Part shown: positions 1-5,001 of the stretch, one piece after another | Layout of the letters: every line of letters starts with the position of its first letter | Numbering within the stretch: position 1 is the stretch's first letter | Source: Aalborgiella sp031422495 | GTDB lineage: Bacteria; Pseudomonadota; Gammaproteobacteria; Burkholderiales; Burkholderiaceae_C | Direction of reading: 5' to 3' | Assembly (NCBI GenBank): GCA_031422495.1 | Contig: JANPLX010000160.1 | Location: forward strand, 1 to 5,001 | DNA length: 5,001 bases | Translations under genes and position numbers: made by a program | Notes under the pieces: model-generated | Told to the model about the DNA's origin: nothing | The model's input: the letters and a program-made list of their open reading frames with translations, nothing else | Database searches by the model: none

Positions 1-330
1 CTTTTGGGTATACATGGCTTATACCGTTTGAAGGCGTTTGGTGTGGATGACATAGGCAGTTGGGTGTTACTGCCAGTTTTTGGTTTTGTGATCGCAGCCG
101 GCGCCTTGACGGCGATCGTTTATGGCTTGAAGTCGCCCGAGAAGTGGAATGCGCAATTTAACTCGCAAGCCAAACCAGAAGCTGTAGCAGGGCAAACGAA
201 CTGGCTCACGGTTGCAGCGGTTGTTTTGTCGCTGCTGATTGGTGGAACAGCGCTTATTTCGGGCATAGCATTGTCGCTACAGCATTATTTTGAGTATCAA
301 ATCGTTGAAGGGCGAAAAATCTCTCAATAA
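1..330 (+). CDS. C-terminal part of an unrecognised two-helix membrane protein (5' partial)
   Basis: The frame is open from the first base to a TAA stop at 328-330, giving 109 visible residues. A TTG at 4 could be a start, but the upstream sequence is missing, so I treat the gene as cut by the left edge. Two hydrophobic stretches look like membrane helices, at visible residues about 21-43 (starting WVLLPVFGFV) and 69-93. A polar linker rich in Lys, Gln and Asn joins them (KSPEKWNAQF onward), and the tail is short and charged, ending EGRKISQ. I see no catalytic or ligand-binding motif and do not recognise the family. The gene converges on the pit operon, so nothing about its role can be read from that neighbour. 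It is probably an inner-membrane protein. Confidence is high that it codes and low for any function. Confidence 0.7.
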   Translation, partial: LLGIHGLYRLKAFGVDDIGSWVLLPVFGFVIAAGALTAIVYGLKSPEKWNAQFNSQAKPEAVAGQTNWLTVAAVVLSLLIGGTALISGIALSLQHYFEYQIVEGRKISQ

Positions 331-406
331 TGCATAAAACGGGTAAAAATTCGTCTTTAGCTGGCGTATTTATTGCCTAAGTAGCTACAAAATATATAGC
401 AATTAT

Positions 407-439
407 AAATTCTCATTCGACCATATCGAATGAGAATTT
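407..439. terminator. Perfect 14-bp hairpin between convergent genes, probable bidirectional terminator
   Basis: Arms 407-420 (AAATTCTCATTCGA) and 426-439 are perfect reverse complements around a 5-base loop (CCATA). The hairpin ends two bases before the pit stop codon and lies 76 bases after the stop of the rightward gene. That placement suits a shared terminator for both converging transcripts. The stem is not G+C-rich and neither side carries a long pure T tract: leftward it is followed by TTTATAATT, rightward by only ATTTG. Termination strength is therefore uncertain, and the structure may serve mainly as a 3'-end stabiliser. Confidence 0.6.
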
Positions 440-441
440 GC

Positions 442-1449
442 TTAAAACAACTGTAAACTTACCCAGTAGGCTACTGCGGCTACAAACGCACTAGCTGGAA
501 TAGTAAAAATCCAAGCCCACACAATATTACCTGCTACCCCCCAGCGCACCGCACTGGCGCGCTGCGTAGAGCCCACGCCCACGATGGCACCCGTAATGGT
601 GTGAGTGGTAGATACGGGCACACCTAAAAAAGTGTTTAAAAACAAGGTGACAGCTCCTGCACCTTCGGCACAAAAACCGCCAACAGGCTTGAGTTTGGTT
701 ATTTTTTGCCCCATGGTTTTCACAATGCGCCAGCCGCCAAACAGGGTTCCAGCACCAATGGCAATATAAGCAGAAATAGCCACCCACAGCGGTGGTGACT
801 TGTCGCCAGCAGCAGAGTAGCCGGTCGCGATTAACAGCATCCAGATGATGCCGATGGTCTTTTGCGCATCGTTACCACCATGGCCAAGGCTAAAAGCGGC
901 CGCAGACATAAGCTGCAAGCGTCGAAACACGCGGTCTACCTTGGAGGGTGTTGTTCTTCGGCATATCCATGCTACAGCGACCATCAGCAGCGAGCCAAGT
1001 AAAAAACCTAATAGGGGCGATACAAAGATAAAGATCACAATTTTGATGATGCCGCTAGAAATCACAGCGCTTGCACCAGCTTTGGTGACTGCAGCGCCAA
1101 TGATGCCGCCAGCCAAGGCGTGCGACGAGCTACTGGGTATGCCGTAATACCAGGTAATGGTGTTCCAGGTAATACCACCAATCAGCGCGCCAAACACCAC
1201 ATGCGTATCTACAATGGCGGGGTTAACCAGTCCTTTTCCCATGGTCGCCGCTACGGCAAAGCCGAAGACAAAAATCGCAATGGCATTGAAGAAGGCAGCA
1301 AATAAGACGGCTTGTCCAGGTTTTAAAACTCCCGTCGATACGACAGTTGCAATTGAATTTGCAGCGTCATGGAAACCGTTCATGAAGTCGAATGCCAGCG
1401 CCAAGAGCACCAGCATAGCGACGATCCAAAATGCGGTTTGTGCCTGCAT
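442..1449 (-). CDS. pit: Low-affinity inorganic phosphate permease, Pit family
   Basis: This is an inner-membrane carrier of the PiT family (PF01384), which moves phosphate, usually as a neutral metal-phosphate complex, driven by the proton gradient. The 335-residue protein is almost entirely hydrophobic and shows the inverted duplication typical of the family. The first half has NGFHDAANSIATVVST at residues 24-39 and GIPSSSSHALAGGIIG at 103-118. The second half repeats them as GHGGNDAQKTIGI at 189-201 and GVPVSTTHTITGAIVG at 276-291. A short basic loop around 163-178 separates the halves. The length fits the short bacterial class rather than the roughly 500-residue E. coli PitA. The ATG overlaps the stop of the DUF47 gene by one base (TAATG), with a GGAG ribosome site eight bases upstream (1458-1461), so translation is probably coupled. 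No key motif is broken. Phosphate is much the likeliest substrate, though some family members also carry sulfate. Confidence 0.95.
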   Translation of the reverse strand: MQAQTAFWIVAMLVLLALAFDFMNGFHDAANSIATVVSTGVLKPGQAVLFAAFFNAIAIFVFGFAVAATMGKGLVNPAIVDTHVVFGALIGGITWNTITWYYGIPSSSSHALAGGIIGAAVTKAGASAVISSGIIKIVIFIFVSPLLGFLLGSLLMVAVAWICRRTTPSKVDRVFRRLQLMSAAAFSLGHGGNDAQKTIGIIWMLLIATGYSAAGDKSPPLWVAISAYIAIGAGTLFGGWRIVKTMGQKITKLKPVGGFCAEGAGAVTLFLNTFLGVPVSTTHTITGAIVGVGSTQRASAVRWGVAGNIVWAWIFTIPASAFVAAVAYWVSLQLF

Positions 1450-2096
1450 TAAGAGTTCTCCAAAATGATGCCTTCAATCAAGTTGGCCACATCTTCGCAT
1501 TTGTCGGTGATAGTTTCTAGCAGCTCGTAAATTGCTTTGAGTTTGATTACTTCACGCACATCGGTTTCTTCGCGAAAGAGTTTGCTCATGGCGCTACGCA
1601 TCACGCGGTCAGCATCAGATTCCAGTGTGTCAATTTCTTCGCAGGTTTTGAGCGCAGTCTCAGCCGTGGCTGGGTCGGCAATATTGCCTAGCAAATACAC
1701 CGCGTCTTTGAGGCGATCAATGCATTTAACGCTGATGTCCGTCAGGCGGGTGATGTCAGGCGTCATCTCTCGGACATCGTACAAAGCCATGGTTTCAGCC
1801 GAGTCTTGCAATAAATCAGCCACATCGTCCATGGTGTTGATGAGTTTGTGGATGTGTTCGCGGTCAATCGGCGTGATGAATGTTTTGTGCAACATCTGGT
1901 TCACATCACGTGTCACGCGATCAGCAGCACGCTCGGCATTGTCCACGTCACGGTTGTATTGTTCGCGCAAGTGTGGGTCGTTGTAGTTAGCAACCAGGTT
2001 AGAAAACGCACGTGCTGCTTCAACGGTACGGTCAGCATGCTGGTTAAACATCTCGAAAAAGTTGCCCTCGCGTGGCAGTAATTTACCAAAGAACAT
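1449..2096 (-). CDS. PhoU-like DUF47 protein, Pit accessory protein
   Basis: This 215-residue, all-helical protein belongs to the DUF47/PhoU_div family (PF01865), whose members are commonly encoded just before a Pit permease and are thought to modulate it. It has no signal peptide or membrane helix, so it should be cytosolic. Two PhoU-type repeats are visible. The first includes residues 56-92 with RAADRVTRDV, TFITPIDREHIH and MDDVADL. The second runs from about 154 to 212, with EIDTLESDADRVMRSA, then LKAIYELLETITDKCEDV and the end motif NLIEGIILE. The acidic clusters in such repeats bind metal in PhoU relatives. The start is set by a strong GGAGGT site (2101-2106 on the minus strand) four bases before the ATG. 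The gene is first in a leftward operon with pit and overlaps it by one base. A Pho-box-like array lies just upstream. The family call is firm; the regulatory role is inferred from relatives. Confidence 0.93.
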   Translation of the reverse strand: MFFGKLLPREGNFFEMFNQHADRTVEAARAFSNLVANYNDPHLREQYNRDVDNAERAADRVTRDVNQMLHKTFITPIDREHIHKLINTMDDVADLLQDSAETMALYDVREMTPDITRLTDISVKCIDRLKDAVYLLGNIADPATAETALKTCEEIDTLESDADRVMRSAMSKLFREETDVREVIKLKAIYELLETITDKCEDVANLIEGIILENS

Positions 2097-2115
2097 GTAA
2101 ACCTCCGTGAGAATT

Positions 2116-2155
2116 ATTTCAATTGCATGTCAAAAATTTGACACTTTGATGACTG
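2116..2155 (-). promoter_or_regulatory. Candidate Pho box array upstream of the DUF47-pit operon
   Basis: Read on the minus strand there are four heptamers separated by exactly four bases: CAGTCAT (2155-2149), GTGTCAA (2144-2138), TTGACAT (2133-2127) and TTGAAAT (2122-2116). The E. coli PhoB half-site is CTGTCAT with the same 7+4 spacing. The units match it at 6, 5, 5 and 4 of 7 positions. Taking the first two units as an 18-bp box, a weak -10 (TGCAAT, 2127-2122) sits ten bases downstream, which is the activated E. coli arrangement. Taking all four, the array ends nine bases before the ribosome site and would cover the core promoter, which would suit repression, as reported for the Sinorhizobium orfA-pit operon. 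No binding evidence is available; the sign of control cannot be decided here. Confidence 0.45.
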
Positions 2156-2201
2156 CAGGGAGTTTAACCGCGAGATAAACCAAGCTTGTAGATTTAAGCT
2201 T

Positions 2202-2245
2202 AAAATCAAAAAAACCGCACAAAAAATTAAATTTTGTACGGTTTT
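2202..2245 (-). terminator. Intrinsic terminator of tRNA-Leu
   Basis: Arms 2211-2224 and 2232-2245 form a 14-bp stem around a 7-base A/T loop. In the minus-strand transcript every position pairs, with one G-U wobble (bases 2218 and 2238). In the plus-strand transcript that position is a C-A mismatch. On the minus strand the stem is followed by T3-GA-T4, continuing the T run of the stem itself. This marks it as a leftward terminator. It starts two bases after the encoded CCA of the tRNA and insulates the DUF47-pit operon that lies downstream on the same strand. Confidence 0.85.
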
Positions 2246-2247
2246 AG

Positions 2248-2334
2248 TGGTGCCGGAGGCCGGAATCGAACCGGCACGGGTCTTACCCCGCGGGATTTTG
2301 AGTCCCGTGCGTCTACCAATTTCACCACTCCGGC
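2248..2334 (-). tRNA. tRNA-Leu (anticodon CAA), decodes UUG
   Basis: The 87-base gene has a full cloverleaf with the long variable arm of a class II tRNA. The acceptor stem pairs GCCGGAG (2334-2328) with CTCCGGC (2258-2252), followed by discriminator A and an encoded CCA (2250-2248). The anticodon stem CGGGA/TCCCG encloses loop CTCAAAA (2302-2296), with anticodon CAA at 2300-2298. The T arm carries GGTTCGATTCC. Discriminator A and the long variable arm are leucine identity features. The gene has its own terminator directly downstream and is divergent from cysM. UUG is the favoured leucine codon in cysM (15 of 20), which gives this isoacceptor a clear job. Confidence 0.97.
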
Positions 2335-2388
2335 AATTGGACTGTATGAAGCCTCTAATTATGACACAATTTATGGCACATTATTGGT
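2335..2388. promoter_or_regulatory. Divergent promoter gap between tRNA-Leu and cysM
   Basis: This 54-base A+T-rich gap must hold the start signals of both genes unless they lie inside the coding parts. Leftward, TTGTGT (2369-2364), a 17-base spacer and TACAGT (2346-2341) form a weak promoter that would start transcription almost at the mature tRNA 5' end. Rightward, TTGGAC (2337-2342), 17 bases and TATGAC (2360-2365) is an equally weak candidate for cysM, matching the consensus at 3 and 4 of 6 positions. The two candidates overlap, so the polymerases would compete. I see no operator palindrome or riboswitch-sized leader. These assignments are by eye only. Confidence 0.3.
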
Positions 2389-3291
2389 ATGAATTATTTA
2401 ACTATTGAAGATGTCATCGGTAAAACGCCATTGGTTGCTTTGCAACGCATTAGTGCCTCAGAAAATAAACTGAAAAACAATGTCATTTTGGGTAAATTAG
2501 AAGGCAACAACCCAGCTGGCTCGGTGAAAGACAGGGCTGCTATGTCGATGATCAATCGCGCTGCCGAGCGTGGGCAGATCAAACCGGGCGATAAATTGAT
2601 AGAGGCAACTTCTGGAAACACAGGCATTGCTTTGGCCATGGCCGCAGCGATCAAAGGTTACCAAATGGTCTTGATCATGCCGGAAGATTTGTCGATTGAG
2701 CGGGTTCAAACCATGAAGGCGTTTGGTGCAGAATTGATTTTGACCCCCAAAAGTGGCGGCATGGAGTATGCGCGCGACTTGGCCGAACAAATGCAAGCTG
2801 AGGGCAAAGGCTTGGTGCTTGACCAATTCGCCAACCAAGATAATCCACGGGCGCATTATGAAACCACTGGGCCTGAACTTTGGGCTGACACGAACGGGGA
2901 AATCACGCATTTCGTAAGCGCTATGGGGACGACGGGAACAATAACTGGTGTATCTAAATATTTGAAAGAAAAGAATCCAGCGATCAAAATCATAGGGGCG
3001 CAGCCGACGGAAGGTTCGCGTATTCCAGGTATCCGCAAATGGCCGACTGAGTATTTGCCTAAAATTTACGATGCAAGCCATGTTGATGAGTTGGTGTATG
3101 TCAGCCAATCCGATGCGGAAAGTATGTGCCGCCAAATGGCCAAAGACGAGGGTATTTTTTGCGGTATTTCAGCTGCCGGTGCTTGCTGGGTGGCGCAACA
3201 GATTGCAAAAACTGTTGAGAATGCGACGATTGCTTTTATTGTGTGCGACCGAGGGGACAGGTATTTGTCGACAGGCGTATTTCCTGCATGA
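2389..3291 (+). CDS. cysM: Cysteine synthase B (O-acetylserine sulfhydrylase, CysM type)
   Basis: This PLP enzyme makes L-cysteine from O-acetyl-L-serine and sulfide; CysM-type enzymes can also use thiosulfate to make S-sulfocysteine. It is cytosolic and belongs to the fold type II beta-substituting family. The 300 residues show NPAGSVKDRA at 41-50 with the PLP lysine K47, the substrate loop TSGNTG at 74-79, the phosphate-binding loop GTTGT at 180-184, GISAAG at 259-264 and the C-terminal CDRGDRYLSTGVFP at 286-299. That tail, together with PGIRKWPTEYLP at 213-224, is diagnostic of CysM rather than CysK. The chosen ATG gives the conserved N-terminus (YLTIEDVIGKTPLV). No Shine-Dalgarno sequence is visible before it, and no in-frame start lies close upstream. 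Its TGA stop overlaps the ATG of the P450 gene (ATGA). No catalytic residue is missing. Confidence 0.95.
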   Translation: MNYLTIEDVIGKTPLVALQRISASENKLKNNVILGKLEGNNPAGSVKDRAAMSMINRAAERGQIKPGDKLIEATSGNTGIALAMAAAIKGYQMVLIMPEDLSIERVQTMKAFGAELILTPKSGGMEYARDLAEQMQAEGKGLVLDQFANQDNPRAHYETTGPELWADTNGEITHFVSAMGTTGTITGVSKYLKEKNPAIKIIGAQPTEGSRIPGIRKWPTEYLPKIYDASHVDELVYVSQSDAESMCRQMAKDEGIFCGISAAGACWVAQQIAKTVENATIAFIVCDRGDRYLSTGVFPA

Positions 3292-4607
3292 AGCTTGGCA
3301 TGCCGACTGGCCCAGACTTTTTAAGCGGTATTACACCAGCGATCAGTGCGGATGTTGCCAAAGCAATCGCTACCAAGTTAGATTTGCGTAATCCCCCAGC
3401 AGTTTTTTATAGCAACCCATATCCAGTTTACGCTGCCTTGCGAGAATTTGAACCTGTACGCCATATGCCAGATGGCTCAGTGCTGATCACGCGCTACAAA
3501 GACTTGATTCAAGTTTATAAAGATGCGCATTCGTTTAGTTCAGATAAGAAAATCGAGTTCACGCCAAAATTTGGTGACGCACCGCATTTACTCGAGCACC
3601 ACACCACGAGTTTGATTTTTAATGATCCGCCACTTCATACGCAGGTTCGGCAAATCATGATGGGCGCGTTGACGCGGCGTGCTATTGATCAAATGGAAAC
3701 CAGTTTGACAAAGCTGGTGTCAAAATTAGCCGATCACATCGAAATGCAAGGCGGCGGTGATTTGATTGAGGATTTTGCAGCTGCTATTCCGATTGAAGTT
3801 ATCGGTAATTTGTTGAATATCCCGCATGATGAGCGTAACCCACTCAGAGATTGGTCATTGGCAATTTTAGGAGCTCTGGAGCCAAAGATTTCTGATGCAC
3901 AAGCTCAACGTGGTGATAAAGCAGTCGCGGAATTTCTAGAGTATTTGAAATTGCTTGTGGCGGACAGAAGAACCAACCCAGGAGATCCTCAAACCGATGT
4001 GCTCACGCGCTTGATTCTGGGCGAGCGTAGCGACAATGGCGAACGTTTGAGTGAAAATGAACTGCTGCACAACTGCATTTTTATTTTAAACGCTGGGCAC
4101 GAAACCACGACAAATTTAATCGGAAATGCTTTGGTCGCACTAGAAGAATCACCATCGCAAAAAGCGCTGCTCATTCAACTGATTACTGATTCGCAGCACG
4201 ACAAAGTTGCGCTAGATGATGTGTTGAATACTGCTGTGGATGAGTTTTTGCGGTTTGAATCATCCAACCAACTAGGAAACCGTCGTGCAACGGTTGATTG
4301 TGTCGTGGGCGGTGTGGCGTTGCCAAAAGGTACTTTGATCACGCTGTGTATTGGTTCTGCAAATCGTGATCCTGTACAGTTTGAAAACGCAGAGGCTATG
4401 GACGTCACGCGGCCAAACTGCAAGCATTTGTCGTTTGCATTTGGAATACACCAATGTGCAGGACTGCATTTGGCGCGCTTAGAGGGTAGAGTAGCATTGC
4501 AGATATTTGTGCAACGATTCCCAACCTACAAACTGACAGCAGCGCCTACGCGTGGCGGTCGCGCTCGTTTTAGAGGTTTTTTGAACGCGCCTTTTTCAAT
4601 AAACTAA
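3288..4607 (+). CDS. Soluble bacterial cytochrome P450
   Basis: This is a heme-thiolate monooxygenase, probably a class I enzyme that takes electrons from a separate ferredoxin. From the ATG at 3288 it is 439 residues, normal for soluble bacterial P450s, and it has no membrane anchor. The C-helix motif NDPPLHTQVR (112-121) supplies heme-propionate contacts H117 and R121. The I-helix oxygen-activation motif is AGHETT (269-274), the K-helix ExxR is E319/R322, and the heme loop is FAFGIHQCAG (383-392) with cysteine ligand C390. Alanine 384 replaces the more common glycine in that loop. I chose 3288 because it makes a four-base ATGA overlap with cysM, although the ribosome site is weak (AGG at 3273-3275). 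Residue 5 (ATG at 3300) and a GTG at 3243 are alternatives. The substrate cannot be told from sequence, and no redox partner is encoded nearby. I do not assign a CYP family number. Confidence 0.93.
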   Translation: MKLGMPTGPDFLSGITPAISADVAKAIATKLDLRNPPAVFYSNPYPVYAALREFEPVRHMPDGSVLITRYKDLIQVYKDAHSFSSDKKIEFTPKFGDAPHLLEHHTTSLIFNDPPLHTQVRQIMMGALTRRAIDQMETSLTKLVSKLADHIEMQGGGDLIEDFAAAIPIEVIGNLLNIPHDERNPLRDWSLAILGALEPKISDAQAQRGDKAVAEFLEYLKLLVADRRTNPGDPQTDVLTRLILGERSDNGERLSENELLHNCIFILNAGHETTTNLIGNALVALEESPSQKALLIQLITDSQHDKVALDDVLNTAVDEFLRFESSNQLGNRRATVDCVVGGVALPKGTLITLCIGSANRDPVQFENAEAMDVTRPNCKHLSFAFGIHQCAGLHLARLEGRVALQIFVQRFPTYKLTAAPTRGGRARFRGFLNAPFSIN

Positions 4608-4630
4608 ATCTTTTTTAGAAAATTTATGTG

Positions 4631-5001
4631 ATGCAAGCTTATAAATACTGCCCCTCATGTGCCGCACCTTTGGCTTTTGTCTCAATGATGGAAGACGGTG
4701 GCATGAAAGAGCGCTTGCGCTGCCAAGCATGCGACTTCACGCATTGGAATAATCCAACGCCCGTGCTCGCGGCAGTGATTGAATACGAGGGGCGTATCTT
4801 TCTTGCTCAAAATGCAGCTTGGCCTGGCAAGATGTTTGCGCTAATTACTGGCTTTATGGAAGCTGGCGAAACGCCTAAAGATGGCGTTGCGCGCGAAATC
4901 AAAGAAGAAACAAATCTTGATGTCAGTGAGCTTAATTTGATTGGTGTTTACGATTTCCAACGTATGAATCAAATCATCATTGCCTACCATGCTGTCGCTT
5001 C
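4631..5001 (+). CDS. Zinc-ribbon Nudix hydrolase (3' partial)
   Basis: Nudix enzymes hydrolyse a nucleoside diphosphate linked to another group; the substrate here is unknown. The visible 123 residues start MQAYKYCPSC and are cut by the right edge. An N-terminal zinc ribbon has four cysteines, C7/C10 and C31/C34, like the ribbon in NADH pyrophosphatases. A Nudix box follows: G74, E80, R88-E89 and the metal-binding pair E92-E93. The box glycine after EE is replaced by asparagine (N95). The start at 4631 lies 23 bases after the P450 stop with only a poor purine stretch (TAGAAAA) upstream. An in-frame GTG at 4628 is an alternative, while the ATG at 4626 is out of frame and runs straight into TGA. 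The short gap suggests co-transcription with cysM and the P450. It resembles NudC but lacks the long N-terminal region of that protein, so a NADH role is only a guess. Confidence 0.9.
   Translation, partial: MQAYKYCPSCAAPLAFVSMMEDGGMKERLRCQACDFTHWNNPTPVLAAVIEYEGRIFLAQNAAWPGKMFALITGFMEAGETPKDGVAREIKEETNLDVSELNLIGVYDFQRMNQIIIAYHAVA

Noticed and set aside
331..406. Possible small gene or RNA in the A+T-rich stretch after the first gene
   Set aside because: I find no start with a ribosome site, no open frame of note and no strong fold apart from the hairpin that follows it.
845..1468. Several plus-strand open frames opposite pit
   Set aside because: All are antisense to the conserved membrane carrier, mutually overlapping, and lack motifs.
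1537..1986. Plus-strand open frame (149 codons) opposite the DUF47 gene
   Set aside because: It is serine- and arginine-rich low-complexity translation antisense to a clear gene, with no recognisable domain.
2181..2204. Two short palindromes, CAAGCTTG (2181-2188) and TTTAAGCTTAAA (2193-2204)
   Set aside because: They are short, A+T-rich and centred on the same hexamer, with no clear spacing to a promoter. This is likely chance in an A+T-rich spacer, though an operator cannot be excluded.
2248..2334. tRNA-Leu as a possible integration site for a mobile element
   Set aside because: No integrase gene and no second copy of the tRNA 3' end is seen in the window, and both flanks look like core genes.
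2497..3135. Long minus-strand open frame (212 codons) opposite cysM
   Set aside because: It lies wholly antisense to a highly conserved enzyme gene, its translation shows no family motif, and it has no convincing start site. It is a shadow of cysM codon structure.
3243..3287. Upstream GTG start extending the P450 by 15 residues into cysM
   Set aside because: The extension lies within the conserved CysM C-terminus and reads as RPRGQVFVDRR, unlike a P450 N-terminus. The ATGA overlap at 3288 is the more usual arrangement.

Overview
The window looks like an ordinary chromosomal segment from a beta-proteobacterium, most likely Burkholderiales with a moderate G+C content. Three things suggest this: the DUF47/PhoU-like protein with its characteristic N-terminus (MFFGKLLPREGNFFEMFNQH), the short 335-residue Pit transporter coupled to it, and the CysM-type cysteine synthase next to a tRNA-Leu. 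The lineage is an inference from recalled family features, not a database result. I see no insertion sequence, CRISPR array, integrase or other sign of a mobile element.

Left part (1-2096): the 3' end of an unrecognised two-helix membrane protein reads rightward. It converges on a leftward two-gene phosphate operon. A perfect 14-bp hairpin sits between the two 3' ends. In the operon, a PhoU-like DUF47 protein is translated first and its stop codon overlaps the start of the Pit phosphate permease (TAATG). Upstream of the DUF47 gene is an array of four heptamers at an exact 11-bp period that resembles a PhoB binding site (Pho box). This is the most interesting regulatory signal in the window.

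Middle (2202-2388): a complete tRNA-Leu with anticodon CAA lies on the minus strand. Its own intrinsic terminator begins two bases after the encoded CCA and separates it from the phosphate operon downstream. A 54-bp gap holds the divergent promoters of the tRNA and of cysM.

Right part (2389-5001): a rightward gene string of cysM (O-acetylserine/thiosulfate sulfhydrylase B), a soluble cytochrome P450 and a zinc-ribbon Nudix hydrolase. cysM and the P450 gene share an ATGA stop/start overlap, and the Nudix gene starts 23 bases after the P450 stop and runs off the window. They look co-transcribed. No ferredoxin or ferredoxin reductase for the P450 is visible, so its redox partner and substrate are unknown. 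No clearly new system is evident. The unusual points are the P450 translationally coupled to cysteine synthesis and the Pho-box-like array in front of the Pit operon.
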